Positions 1 through 9,411 of a stretch of DNA of 64,000 bases are shown here, piece after piece. The notes beneath the pieces are model-generated. The model worked only from the letters and a program-made list of their open reading frames with translations. It was not told where the DNA came from and did no database searches. Source of the DNA: Pseudomonadota bacterium (GTDB taxonomy: Bacteria > Pseudomonadota > Alphaproteobacteria > Sphingomonadales > Sphingomonadaceae); NCBI GenBank assembly GCA_021847605.1, contig JAJZQN010000008.1:1-64000 (forward strand). The letters are read 5' to 3'. Both the position numbers and the translations under genes were made by a program. Numbering within the stretch: the first letter of the stretch is position 1; each line of letters opens with the position of its first letter.

Positions 1-17
1 TTGCTAGCGATTTTTTC

Positions 18-78
18 AAGGAGGGTTGGGTCTTCATCTTCGTTCCTTCGTCACTGCGACGAAGACCCAACCCTCCTC
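18..78. repeat. Long inverted repeat at the left edge
   Basis: Two 18-base arms (18-35 and 61-78) are reverse complements at 17 of 18 positions and flank a 25-base spacer. No T-run follows the hairpin on either strand, so it does not look like an ordinary terminator. It lies just upstream of a gene with foreign-looking codon use and may be a REP-type element or the end of a mobile or rearranged segment. No copy of this arm was noticed elsewhere in the window. Confidence 0.6.
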
Positions 79-143
79 AAATCACAACCTCAAATCTGTG
101 CCATTGGCGCTGACGGGGAACAGACCGAGGCGCCTACCACACG

Positions 144-2006
144 ATGGAGGATCACGGCTTCGAGGAGATCACCCCGGCGGCCTCCCGGACGGCGCCGGAC
201 GCCCTCGCCGCACTTCATCGCAGGAAGCTGGCGGGGCTGCCGGGCCGCGATAACGAGGCTCGGGCCATCGCTGCCATCAGATCCACGGAGCAGTTACTGC
301 TGGTGGATGAGCAGGTTCGTGCCGCCGCCCGCCAGGTCCGTCTCGCCCCGCTCGGGCCGGTGGCGAAGTCCGAGAACGACGTCCGCAGCCGCATGCTGCT
401 GCTCGAGCTGGTCGATCTTTCGGCAGTCCAACGCATCGACCACATCCTCGAGGCTGGCCTTTCCAGCGTCTACAACGATTATGAGGACCTGCTTCTTCCG
501 CTGAGCGAGCCGGACGTGGACGCTCAGGTCCTGCGCTACCGCAACTGCGATCCGGCGACCACGTCTCAGCTCCTCATGCTGCTCGCGATGGTCCATGCCC
601 CGATCGGCGACGTGAGCTGGGACTGGATCCAAGAGCGGGTCATCGATCCGGACCAGGAGAAGCGCGGGATCGCGATGCGCCTGCTCTACGAGTCCGACGC
701 GAGGCGCCTTGGGCGTGTCTTGGCCGACGATGGATGGCGCTGGACCGGGAACCCGACGCTCTGGATCGACCACTTCGGCTCGCTGGCCGTGGCAGCGGCG
801 ACCGTTGGACTCCCGTTTGATCAGGTGGCCTCGTCGCTCGCACCATGGCTGCTTCCGAAAGCGGTGGCCACACGGGGTGGATCACCCGAGGATGTCGAGA
901 TCGCGACGGCGATCCTGCGCCACGTCGTGGAGGCGCCTGCCCCGGAACCCCTGGACCCGGGTTCGGCGATCGCGATCGTGGACGAGCGGCGCGCCGAGGA
1001 CCCCGCCGCCGTGACCATGACAATAGCCTACGGGCCTGACGATGGTTCGCTCGAGGGGCTGAACGTCGCGATGGACGTTGAGCGCCGAAGTGAGATCCGC
1101 GACAAGGCGGTTGAGACCGCAACGGGACGCATCGAGCAGGCACGAGCGGAGGGTGCCTCGCTCCACATGCGAGACTTCCACTCGCAGGACTTGATCCCTT
1201 TCATCGATCACGCACCCGCCGCGGTCGGCGCATGGCTGGAGGGCATGGAGGAGCCGAGTGCGGATTTCCGACGCCGCGTCCGCCGGAGTGAAGGGTTCCA
1301 CGTCGCCCTCTGCGAGGCGCTGCTCCAACGGGATCCCCCGCGCGGCGAGGCGCTTTGGCTCGCACTCCGGCAGACCCTTTCCACGACGTTTGTCGGTGAC
1401 GCCGGCGTCGACAAGATGATCCACATCGCTTTCCGGGTGCGGGAGTGCCCGGAGGCCATCCGCCAGCTGGTGCTGTCCGACGCCAACACGGACCTGGCGC
1501 TGTTCGACCTCGTCCTGGCCGCCTCGCTGAACGGTTGTGGCGACTGGCTGACCGCCATCGTGGACGCGGACGCATCCTCGGGGGTTACTTGGCAACTGCA
1601 GCGCAGCCGCAGGGTCCGAGCCTTCGACCCAGCCTGGAATGGGGATATCCCGGAGTGGCCGGTCGGGCCGGGTGACAGTCTCCGTGTCTCACGTACGCGT
1701 GCCGCCGACGCTTGGGTGAGGCGCGGGGCGTTCGCGCGGCACTGGTGGGATACCTATTGGACGGTTGCCGGGGACGACGAGGCTTACGCCGCATGGACCT
1801 TGCTGCTCGCATGCATCGACCGGCGCGGCCACGTATGGATGCGAATCCCCGATGACGCCGCCAGCCGCGTGCCGCGGCGCCTGGCCCACTTCAGGGCAAA
1901 TAGGGATGAACTGCAGAAGGCCATGAGCACTCAGGAGAAGAACCTCGACAGGGAGTTCCTCGGTCGTAGGATCACGAAAGCAGTCGGACCGTGGAGAGCG
2001 CCCTGA
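144..2006 (+). CDS. Unrecognised 620-residue protein, probably acquired
   Basis: The product is soluble and mostly alpha-helical in composition, with no signal peptide, no membrane segment and no P-loop. I do not recognise the family. A W/R-rich C-terminal patch around residues 530-570 (AAWTLLLACIDRR) vaguely recalls the C-terminal helical part of large bacterial NTPases found in defence loci; that is only an impression. The frame is closed by a TGA at 111-113, so ATG 144 is the first usable start, with only a weak purine stretch upstream. Codon use differs from the neighbours: His is 12 CAC to 2 CAT and Tyr 5 TAC to 2 TAT by hand count, whereas tldD next door has 16 TAT to 3 TAC. This points to horizontal transfer, and the gene may be the surviving 3' part of a longer one. 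Confidence 0.6.
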   Translation: MEDHGFEEITPAASRTAPDALAALHRRKLAGLPGRDNEARAIAAIRSTEQLLLVDEQVRAAARQVRLAPLGPVAKSENDVRSRMLLLELVDLSAVQRIDHILEAGLSSVYNDYEDLLLPLSEPDVDAQVLRYRNCDPATTSQLLMLLAMVHAPIGDVSWDWIQERVIDPDQEKRGIAMRLLYESDARRLGRVLADDGWRWTGNPTLWIDHFGSLAVAAATVGLPFDQVASSLAPWLLPKAVATRGGSPEDVEIATAILRHVVEAPAPEPLDPGSAIAIVDERRAEDPAAVTMTIAYGPDDGSLEGLNVAMDVERRSEIRDKAVETATGRIEQARAEGASLHMRDFHSQDLIPFIDHAPAAVGAWLEGMEEPSADFRRRVRRSEGFHVALCEALLQRDPPRGEALWLALRQTLSTTFVGDAGVDKMIHIAFRVRECPEAIRQLVLSDANTDLALFDLVLAASLNGCGDWLTAIVDADASSGVTWQLQRSRRVRAFDPAWNGDIPEWPVGPGDSLRVSRTRAADAWVRRGAFARHWWDTYWTVAGDDEAYAAWTLLLACIDRRGHVWMRIPDDAASRVPRRLAHFRANRDELQKAMSTQEKNLDREFLGRRITKAVGPWRAP

Positions 2007-2615
2007 ATGCAGCGATGCAAGCACGGCCTCGCAGCGGACGGCTCAAGGTTGTGGAAATCCTGGAGCGGCAGTGCCGTAGTGCGCGGGAAACTGCGAACTT
2101 GCCAAGGCGCTCTGACAAACGCTCGTGAAGGATTTAGAGATGGCTTATCTCTGTTGTCAGCACCTCTGCGGTAAAAACGAAGAATACGGAGGGGCGCGAA
2201 ATAATTTGCCCGGCTGCCCCCATCATTGTACCCATCGGTGTACACCTGCTTGATAGAGCAGGCCGTTCACTGACGTAAAATCAGTCACTTAGATATGCCC
2301 GATGTTCGGTCAGGGATCCTGTCTCCCCGACCACTCCCAATTTTTTCAATATTTTGTCAGCGCTTGCTCTGCACTGATCTCAACTCTTCCCATATCGGAA
2401 GGGACGGCTTTGGCGTGTCAGCCCCCCGTAATTACGCTTTCCCGCGGCCAGCATATTTCGACATATGACATCTGTCGAAAGCCGACGCATGCTTGCTGAG
2501 CGATCGTAAAAGTCGTTTGACCCCACCCGGCAGATGGTCATGATCCGCGCTATCAAGATGATAGCGCCATCCGGCTGCTATTCCGTGACAAAATCATATT
2601 GGGTGGAGGCACAAG
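2007..2615. other. 609-base intergenic region, no convincing gene
   Basis: The stretch is less GC-rich than its surroundings and holds no open frame with a credible ribosome site. It contains a short hairpin (CCTGCT at 2245-2250 with AGCAGG at 2257-2262) and a weak 5-base inverted repeat (2269-2285). The promoter of the tldD block should lie in its last 100 bases. It separates the codon-atypical gene on the left from typical host genes on the right, so it may be an island boundary; no att-like direct repeat was found by eye. Confidence 0.5.
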
Positions 2616-4250
2616 TTGCACAGACGCGATTTTCTGGCCTTTGGGGCTGCGGGCGTGGGCGGCCTCGTGCTGCCTTCGATGTTCGGCAAGGTGATTGCCG
2701 CCGAGGAGTTGAGCAACGCTATCGATGTAGCGCTCAAGAAAACGCTCGCCGATGCGGCGATGAACAGCGCCAAGAGTGCGGGCGCGACCTATTGCGACGT
2801 GCGGATCGGCCGCTATCTGCGCCAGTTCGTCATCACGCGCGAACGCAATGTCGAAAATATCGTCAACACCGAATCGACGGGCGTGGGCATCCGCGTGATC
2901 GCGGGCGGTGCATGGGGCTTTGCCGCCACCAATGAGCTGACCAAGGAAGCGGTGGCCAAGGCGGCGATGCAGGCGGTCGCCATCGCCAAGGCGAATGCTC
3001 CGGGCCAGAGCGCGCCGGTGCAGTTGGCCCCGGCAAAGGGCGTGGGCGAAGTGTCGTGGAAGACGCCGCTGATCAAGAACAGCATGGCCGTGCCGATCAA
3101 GGACAAGGTCGATCTGTTGATGGGCGTGAACGCCGCCGCGCTGGATGCAGGCGCCAGCTTCATTCGCTCCATCCTGTTCCTCGTCAACGAGCAGAAATAT
3201 TTCGCCAGCACCGACGGCAGCTATATCGATCAGGATGTTCACCGCATCTGGGCACCGATCGAGGTGACGGCTGTCGACAAGGTCAGCGGAAAATTCCGCA
3301 CCCGCGAAGGCCTGTCGTCGCCGATGGGCATGGGCTTTGAATATCTGGACGGCGCCGCGAGCGGCAAGACCGTGCTGCCCAACGGCGTCACCGTCTATGG
3401 CAAAAGCTATGACATGAAGGAGGACGCGATCGCCGCCGCCAAACAGGCACAGGCAAAGATCAAGGCGCCTTCGGTCAAACCCGGCAAATATGATCTGGTG
3501 CTGGACCCGTCGCATACCTGGCTCACCATCCATGAATCCGTCGGCCATCCGCTCGAACTGGACCGTGTGCTGGGCTATGAAGCCAATTATGCTGGCACCA
3601 GCTTTGCCACGATGGACAAGCTGCAAAGCCATTTCCAATATGGCAGCGACAAGGTGAACATCGTCGCCGACAAGCTGCAACCCGGCAGCCTGGGCGCGGT
3701 CGCCTATGACGACGAAGGCATCAAGACCAAGAAATGGGATCTGATCCGCGACGGCAAGCTGGTCGGCTATCAGGCGATCCGCGATCAGGCGCATATTGAG
3801 GGCAAGACGGAATCGGACGGCTGCGCCTATGCCGATAGCTGGTCGAACGTACAGTTCCAACGCATGGCGAACGTGTCGCTGGAGGCCGGCAAGCAGAAGA
3901 TGAGCGTCGCCGACATGATTGCAGGTGTCGAGGACGGCATCTATATCATCGGCGACGGCAGCTTCTCGATCGACCAGCAGCGTTACAATGCGCAATTTGG
4001 CGGCCAACTCTTCTACGAGATCAAGAACGGCAAGATCACCCAACAGATCGAAGATGTCGCCTACCAGATCCGCACACCGGAATTCTGGAACGCCTGCGCG
4101 GGCGTGTGCGACGCCAGCGACTATCGCCTGGGTGGCTCCTTCTTCGATGGGAAGGGCCAGCCGGCACAGGTCTCCGCCGTATCGCACGGGTCATCGACCG
4201 CGCGCTTCAACGGCATCAACGTCATCAACACCGCCCGTTCGCTCGGCTGA
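2616..4250 (+). CDS. tldD: TldD-like metalloprotease with Tat signal
   Basis: TldD is the catalytic subunit of the TldD/TldE zinc peptidase, which trims unfolded or modified peptides. The HExxxH zinc motif is present as HESVGH at residues 306-311. Translation probably starts at TTG 2616, six bases after a GGAGG at 2605-2609. The N-terminus begins MHRRDFLAFGAAGVGGLVLP, a twin-arginine (RRxFL) signal followed by a hydrophobic stretch, so the protein is predicted to leave the cytoplasm folded. That is unusual, since the well-studied TldD is cytosolic. At 544 residues it is longer than the roughly 480 of E. coli TldD, which the leader partly explains. tldE follows 20 bases downstream and the MoxR/Bat block continues on the same strand. 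Confidence 0.88.
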   Translation: MHRRDFLAFGAAGVGGLVLPSMFGKVIAAEELSNAIDVALKKTLADAAMNSAKSAGATYCDVRIGRYLRQFVITRERNVENIVNTESTGVGIRVIAGGAWGFAATNELTKEAVAKAAMQAVAIAKANAPGQSAPVQLAPAKGVGEVSWKTPLIKNSMAVPIKDKVDLLMGVNAAALDAGASFIRSILFLVNEQKYFASTDGSYIDQDVHRIWAPIEVTAVDKVSGKFRTREGLSSPMGMGFEYLDGAASGKTVLPNGVTVYGKSYDMKEDAIAAAKQAQAKIKAPSVKPGKYDLVLDPSHTWLTIHESVGHPLELDRVLGYEANYAGTSFATMDKLQSHFQYGSDKVNIVADKLQPGSLGAVAYDDEGIKTKKWDLIRDGKLVGYQAIRDQAHIEGKTESDGCAYADSWSNVQFQRMANVSLEAGKQKMSVADMIAGVEDGIYIIGDGSFSIDQQRYNAQFGGQLFYEIKNGKITQQIEDVAYQIRTPEFWNACAGVCDASDYRLGGSFFDGKGQPAQVSAVSHGSSTARFNGINVINTARSLG

Positions 4251-4270
4251 TCGGTCAGGGAGACAAAGAT

Positions 4271-5605
4271 ATGAGCATCCTTCCCGAGGCACAGGCCAAG
4301 GCGATCCTGACCAAGGTGGTCGGCTATTCGAAGGCGGACGAATGTACCGCGCAACTGACCGGATCGACGCGGGGCAATGTCCGCTTTGCCCGCAATGACG
4401 TGTCGACCGCCGGCATCACCGACGACATCCAGCTTGCCGTGCAGGTGGCGTTCGGCAAGCGGGTCGGCACCGCGACCATCAACCAGTTTGACGATGCCGC
4501 GCTGGAGCGTGTCGTGCGCCGCGCCGAGGAACTGGCGAAGCTGGCCCCGGAAAACCCGGAATTCATGCCCGCCGTTTCCCCACAAACCTATTTGAAGACC
4601 GACACGTTCAGCGCGTCGACGGCCGGCATCGACGCGGCGTATCGCGCCAAGGTGGCGACGGATTCCATCGCCCCCTGCCGCGCCTCCAAGCTGGTAGCGG
4701 CAGGCTATCTGGAGGATGAGACGGGCTTCACTGCCTTCCTCAACAGCAAGGGCAATTATGGCTATCAGACGCTGACCAGCTCCGATTACACCTGTACCGT
4801 GCGGACCGAGGATGGGCGCGGTTCCGGCTGGGTCGGCCATAATGTGCAGGATGTCGCCCAGTTCAACGCAGGCGAAGACATTCGTGTCGCCATGCGCAAG
4901 GCGAGTGCATCGGCCGATGCCAAGGCGCTGGAACCGGGCAAATATACCGTCATTCTGGAACCGGCGGCGGCCGCCGGCCTGATCGCGTTCATGATGTATT
5001 TCTTCGACGCGCGTTCGGCCGACGAAGGCCGCAGCTTCCTGTCGAAAAAGGGCGGCGGCAACAAGCTGGGTGAACAGGTTTACGGCCCGCAGGTGACGAT
5101 GTTCACCGACCCCGCCTATCCGGGCGGCGCGGTCTACCCCTGGGATGACGAAGGGCTGCCACGCAAGAAACTGCCTATCATTCAGGGCGGTAAGCTCATG
5201 AACATGAACTACAGCCGCTACTGGTCGCAGAAGCAGGGCAAGCCCGAACTGGCCGGGTTCGGCAACATCATCATGGAGGGCGGCACCAAGTCGACCGCGG
5301 ACCTCATCCGCACCACCGAACGCGGCATCCTGGTATCGCGGACATGGTATATCCGCATGGTGGACCCGCAGACGGTGCTGCTGACCGGCCTGACCCGGGA
5401 TGGCACTTTCTATATCGAAAATGGGCAGATCAAATATCCGGTGAAGAATTTCCGCTTCAATGAAAGCCCCGTCATCATGCTCAACAATGTCGAAGAATTC
5501 GGCAAGCCCGTGCGGGTGAAGAGCGACGAATCGGGCACCGTAATGGTCATTCCGCCAATGAAACTGCGCGACTTCACCTTCACGTCGTTGTCGGACGCGG
5601 TGTGA
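4271..5605 (+). CDS. tldE: TldE/PmbA family peptidase subunit
   Basis: This is the partner of TldD: TldE-type subunits share the fold, lack the HExxxH motif and form a heterodimer with TldD that encloses the protease chamber. The 444-residue product has no HExxxH and shows family blocks such as LEPGKYTVILEP and the conserved C-terminal NFRFNESP. ATG 4271 is chosen because a GGGAG lies about 9 bases upstream; the longer frame would overlap tldD. Unlike its partner it has no signal peptide, so if the pair works outside the cytoplasm TldE would have to be carried across by TldD. Otherwise TldD export would separate the two. It is probably co-transcribed with tldD and the downstream DUF4159 gene, 22 bases away. 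Confidence 0.85.
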   Translation: MSILPEAQAKAILTKVVGYSKADECTAQLTGSTRGNVRFARNDVSTAGITDDIQLAVQVAFGKRVGTATINQFDDAALERVVRRAEELAKLAPENPEFMPAVSPQTYLKTDTFSASTAGIDAAYRAKVATDSIAPCRASKLVAAGYLEDETGFTAFLNSKGNYGYQTLTSSDYTCTVRTEDGRGSGWVGHNVQDVAQFNAGEDIRVAMRKASASADAKALEPGKYTVILEPAAAAGLIAFMMYFFDARSADEGRSFLSKKGGGNKLGEQVYGPQVTMFTDPAYPGGAVYPWDDEGLPRKKLPIIQGGKLMNMNYSRYWSQKQGKPELAGFGNIIMEGGTKSTADLIRTTERGILVSRTWYIRMVDPQTVLLTGLTRDGTFYIENGQIKYPVKNFRFNESPVIMLNNVEEFGKPVRVKSDESGTVMVIPPMKLRDFTFTSLSDAV

Positions 5606-5627
5606 CGGCGGATCGCATCATTAAGGC

Positions 5628-6329
5628 ATGACGCGCAGCGAATTTCTGCGATTGATGGCGGGCGGCCTGACCAGCGCGATGCTGGCCCGGTCGCCCGCTG
5701 CCATGGCGGCGGCGGGATATGACTTCCGCTTCACCCGGTTGCGCTATGATTCGGGCGACTGGGACGTGGATCAGCGCATGCCGTCCAACCTCATCACATC
5801 GCTGATCGACTATACGACCTTGCGGGTGGACCCCAAGGAGCATGTCATCGCCCTGTCCGACCCGGCGATGCTGACGGCCCCCTTCTGCTATATGGCGGGG
5901 CATAAGCTGGTGGAGTTTTCTCCGACGGAGCGCCACAATTTCGAACGTTATGTGCGCAATGGCGGTTTCGTTCTGGTCGATGATTGCAACCATGACATAG
6001 ACGGCCTGTTCGCCCGGTCCTTCGAAGCGCAGATGGGCAAGATTTTCGGCCCGACGGCGCTGAAGCAACTGCCCAGGGATCATGGTATTTATCGCAGCTT
6101 CTTCAAATTCGACGGGCCACCCAACACTGGACTGGAACTCAACGGATGGGGCGACGACCTCGTCCACGACTATCTGAAGGGCATCAGCATCAACGGCCGA
6201 CTTGGTGTGCTGTACAGCAACAAGGATTATGGCTGCGAATGGGATTATGACTGGCGAAACAAGCGCTTCCTGGCCGAAGATAATACGAGGTTTGCAGTCA
6301 ATATCGTAATGTATGCGCTGTCGGTGTGA
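5628..6329 (+). CDS. Exported DUF4159 domain protein
   Basis: The 233-residue product has an N-terminal hydrophobic leader ending near MAAAG (residues 25-30), then a single DUF4159 domain. Recognisable blocks are the RYVRNGGFVLVDDCNHD segment and the C-terminal YDWRNKR...FAVNIVMYAL segment. The function of DUF4159 is unknown. In many other alphaproteobacteria this domain is the C-terminal half of a large BatA-like membrane protein; here the two parts are separate genes in one block (see the BatA-like gene at 8290). The leader resembles a Tat signal in its FLR segment but has only one arginine at the key position, so Sec export is more likely. Confidence 0.8.
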   Translation: MTRSEFLRLMAGGLTSAMLARSPAAMAAAGYDFRFTRLRYDSGDWDVDQRMPSNLITSLIDYTTLRVDPKEHVIALSDPAMLTAPFCYMAGHKLVEFSPTERHNFERYVRNGGFVLVDDCNHDIDGLFARSFEAQMGKIFGPTALKQLPRDHGIYRSFFKFDGPPNTGLELNGWGDDLVHDYLKGISINGRLGVLYSNKDYGCEWDYDWRNKRFLAEDNTRFAVNIVMYALSV

Positions 6330-6393
6330 TGGCGTCGTTTCCAGAATATCGCTCCCGGCGCCGGGATCAAATCAGCTTTGACAAGGGACCAGC

Positions 6394-7383
6394 ATGACCG
6401 AAATCAGCGAAGCCGAAATTGAGGGCCGGATCGAACGGCTGGGCCAGTTGCGCGCCGCCATCGGTCAGGCGATCGTGGGGCAGCAGGATGTCGTCGAACA
6501 ATTGCTGATCGGCCTGCTGGCGGGCGGCCATTGCCTGTTGGAAGGTGTGCCGGGACTGGGCAAGACCTTGCTGGTCCGCTCACTTGGCGAAGCATTGAAA
6601 CTCGATTTTCGGCGCGTGCAATTCACCCCCGACCTGATGCCCAGCGACATCCTCGGCACCGAATTGCTGGAGGAGGATCATGGCACCGGCCATCGCAGCT
6701 TCCGTTTCCAACAAGGGCCGGTGTTCACCAACCTGCTGTTGGCCGATGAACTCAACCGCACACCGCCCAAAACACAGGCAGCCTTGTTGGAGGCCATGCA
6801 GGAAAAGACGGTCAGTTATGGCGGCGTCACTCATAAGCTGCCCAGCCCCTTCTTCGTGCTGGCGACGCAAAATCCGCTGGAGCAGGCCGGCACTTACCCC
6901 CTGCCCGAAGCCCAGCTCGATCGCTTCCTGCTGCATATCCGGGTCGATTATCCGACCGAGGCAGAGGAACGTGCCATCCTTGCCCAGACGACCGGATCGG
7001 GCGGCGGCGCCGTTCCCGCCGTGATGGCGGGCGAAGAGGTGCTTGGCCTTCAGAAACTGGTGCGTTCTGTCCATTTCGGTGATGCGTTGCTGGATTGGGT
7101 GACGCGGATCATACGCGCCAGTCGTCCGGGAGATGGCGCGCCGGAGGAAATCCGCAAATATGTGAAATGGGGCGCTGGTCCCCGCGCCGGGCAATCGCTG
7201 ATTTTGGCCGCTAAAGCCCGCGCCTTGCTGCACGGGCGACTGGCGGCCACGCGGGAAGACATCGCCGCGCTGGCCGGGCCAGTCATGCGCCATCGCCTGC
7301 TGTTGTCCTTTGCCGCAGAGGCGGAAGGGCGCAGCGCCGACGATGTCGTCGCCGCCCTCATCCGCGCCGTGCCGATCGACTGA
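6394..7383 (+). CDS. MoxR family AAA+ ATPase
   Basis: MoxR ATPases act as chaperones that assemble or activate partner complexes, usually with VWA or DUF58 proteins. The 329-residue protein has Walker A GVPGLGKT near residue 52, Walker B LLADELNR near residue 115, and a C-terminal lid with the typical VKWGAGPRAGQSL block. It has no signal or membrane segment and is cytoplasmic. DUF58, BatA-like and DUF4175 genes follow within a few bases, the standard partners of this ATPase. Confidence 0.92.
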   Translation: MTEISEAEIEGRIERLGQLRAAIGQAIVGQQDVVEQLLIGLLAGGHCLLEGVPGLGKTLLVRSLGEALKLDFRRVQFTPDLMPSDILGTELLEEDHGTGHRSFRFQQGPVFTNLLLADELNRTPPKTQAALLEAMQEKTVSYGGVTHKLPSPFFVLATQNPLEQAGTYPLPEAQLDRFLLHIRVDYPTEAEERAILAQTTGSGGGAVPAVMAGEEVLGLQKLVRSVHFGDALLDWVTRIIRASRPGDGAPEEIRKYVKWGAGPRAGQSLILAAKARALLHGRLAATREDIAALAGPVMRHRLLLSFAAEAEGRSADDVVAALIRAVPID

Positions 7384-7393
7384 GCAGGATAGC

Positions 7394-8287
7394 ATGGCCG
7401 ACCTTATCCCCGCCGATGTGCGCAGCCGCTTGCGCAATCTGCGCATCGTGACGCAGCGCGCGGTGGGATCGCACGGCATTGGCCTGCATCAGAGCCACAG
7501 TCGGGGCGCGGGTTTGGAATTCGCCCAATATCGCGCCTATGAGCCGGGCGACGAACTGCGCCAGATCGACTGGAAACTCTACGCACGATCGGACAAATTC
7601 TTCGTACGGGAAGCCGAACGGGAAAGCCCGGTCGCGATATGGGTGCTGATCGACGCCAGCGCATCCATGGCGCAGGCTGACGCCGGGCAACCCGATTATC
7701 GCCGGATCGATGCCGCCAAAAGCATGGCCGCCTGCATCGGCCAGATGGCCATGCAACAGGGCGACCGCTTCGGCTATATGGCGATCAGCGACGATGGCAT
7801 GGCGCTGTTGCCGCCCGCAACCGGCCTGCGCCAGCGCGACCGGCTGCTGATCGAACTGTCACAGATGCGGACCGGCACCGGCTTTGCCGCCGAAACGCAA
7901 CTGGGACCAGTGTGGGAACGGATCGGCGCCCATGATCTGATCATCCTGCTGAGTGACTGTTTCGACGAGGGTGCAATCGCTCTGGCTGAAAAGCTGGGGT
8001 CGGCGGGCCGCGAAATAGTGGTGGTCGAAATGCTGACGGCGGCGGAGCGAGACTTCGCCTTCGACGGCGGCTATCGGTTCCGCGACCCGGAAACGGGCGA
8101 GGAATTGCTGGCTGACGGTGCGGCGCTGCGTACTGAGTTTCTGGCGCGGTTTGGCGCTGCACGGGCAGAGTTGCACAAGCGACTGGATGCCATCGGCATC
8201 CGTCATGCCGCGCATCTGCTTGACGAGCCGGTCGACCTGCCGCTGCGCCGCCTGTTCGGCGGGCATGATGCTGCGGAATATGCCTGA
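7394..8287 (+). CDS. DUF58 domain protein
   Basis: DUF58 proteins are VWA-like partners of MoxR ATPases. The 297-residue product carries the hallmark RAYEPGDELRQIDWKLYAR block near residue 50 and a VWA-like IDASASM metal-site segment near residue 90. ATG 7394 lies 10 bases after the moxR stop. No membrane segment is seen, so it probably bridges cytoplasmic MoxR and the membrane proteins encoded next. The following gene begins 2 bases after its stop, which supports translational coupling. Confidence 0.9.
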   Translation: MADLIPADVRSRLRNLRIVTQRAVGSHGIGLHQSHSRGAGLEFAQYRAYEPGDELRQIDWKLYARSDKFFVREAERESPVAIWVLIDASASMAQADAGQPDYRRIDAAKSMAACIGQMAMQQGDRFGYMAISDDGMALLPPATGLRQRDRLLIELSQMRTGTGFAAETQLGPVWERIGAHDLIILLSDCFDEGAIALAEKLGSAGREIVVVEMLTAAERDFAFDGGYRFRDPETGEELLADGAALRTEFLARFGAARAELHKRLDAIGIRHAAHLLDEPVDLPLRRLFGGHDAAEYA

Positions 8288-8289
8288 CC

Positions 8290-9411
8290 ATGGGATTGCT
8301 GGCCCCTCTCGCCCTGCTGGCAATCGCGGCCATCATCGTGCCGCTGGCCATCCATATCGCACGCCGCAGCGAGATACAGACGATCAATTTCGCCGCGCTG
8401 CGATGGTTACGGCAACGGCCAAAGCCACGCTCGCGACTACGCTTTGACGAATGGCCATTGTTACTGGTGCGGATCGCGCTGATCGCGCTGATTGCCCTCC
8501 TGTTGGCGCGGCCGGTCTGGACCATGGCAGAACGTCCTGCCGCTTATATCGCGGTGGTGCCGGGCGCAGACCTACGGGCATTGCCCCCCCGCGTCGAAGC
8601 CCATTGGGTCGCCCCACTCTTCCCCACTATCGACCAGCCCCAACCCGATGAACCGCTGCCGATTGCAAGCCTGATACGGCAACTGGATGCGCAATTGCCC
8701 ATCGGTACACCGTTGACCCTCATCGTTCCCCGACGGCTGGCCGGCGTCGATGGCGGGCTGATGCAATTGTCACGCAAGGTGGAATGGCGCATCGTGGATG
8801 GAGCGCCGCGCCCTGAAACGCCGATAAAAGCCCGGCCCATGGCATTGGCGATTAGGACAGGTGAGACGCATCGCAGCAGCTTGCGCTACCTCAGCGGGGC
8901 CGCGACCGCCTGGCAGGTGAAGGCGGATGCAGGCAATGTGGATTCCCCCCTGCCGGATAGCAGCCGCATGCTGATCTGGATGGATCGCGGCACCATCCCC
9001 GACAGGCTGGCCCGGTGGGTATCCGAAGGCGGCACGGCGTTGCTGGCGTCCGATATGATCAAGGTCGATGGCCCATATGCCCCTTCATGGGTCGATGAGG
9101 ACGGCATGCCCCTGATCGAGGAGGCCAAATATGGAAAAGGACGGCTACTGCGGTTTACCAGACCGTTGACCGCAGCGGCGATGCCGGAGTTGCTGGAAGC
9201 CGACTTTCCCGTCCATCTGATGGCGACGCTGCGAGGCGCTCCTTCCCCACCGACACAGGTGATGGCCGCTGACTATGCCCCGATAACCGGCGGACGCAGC
9301 GGCGAGGCAGCGCCCGAAAATGCAGGTCCGTGGATCGCACTGATCATCGCGGCGCTGTTTCTGCTGGAACGCTGGATGGCAACGCGGCGCACCCGGAGCA
9401 TTGCGCCATGA
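8290..9411 (+). CDS. BatA-like membrane protein
   Basis: The N-terminus (LLAPLALLAIAAIIVPLAIHIARR and the following LRWLR region) is the aerotolerance-regulator BatA N-terminal domain: two membrane helices, residues about 2-25 and 55-75, flanking a short basic loop. A periplasmic part of about 270 residues follows, then a C-terminal helix near residues 345-360. At 373 residues it lacks the DUF4159 half found fused to this domain in many relatives; that half is encoded separately at 5628. The stop overlaps the next start by 4 bases (ATGA). Confidence 0.82.
   Translation: MGLLAPLALLAIAAIIVPLAIHIARRSEIQTINFAALRWLRQRPKPRSRLRFDEWPLLLVRIALIALIALLLARPVWTMAERPAAYIAVVPGADLRALPPRVEAHWVAPLFPTIDQPQPDEPLPIASLIRQLDAQLPIGTPLTLIVPRRLAGVDGGLMQLSRKVEWRIVDGAPRPETPIKARPMALAIRTGETHRSSLRYLSGAATAWQVKADAGNVDSPLPDSSRMLIWMDRGTIPDRLARWVSEGGTALLASDMIKVDGPYAPSWVDEDGMPLIEEAKYGKGRLLRFTRPLTAAAMPELLEADFPVHLMATLRGAPSPPTQVMAADYAPITGGRSGEAAPENAGPWIALIIAALFLLERWMATRRTRSIAP

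Noticed and set aside
2302-2499. Frame in the gap before tldD
   Set aside because: Composition and codon use are not protein-like and it lacks a ribosome site.
2553-4187. Long open frame antisense to tldD
   Set aside because: It mirrors a clear TldD coding frame; GC-rich codon bias leaves the opposite strand open. Its translation has no domain and no ribosome site.
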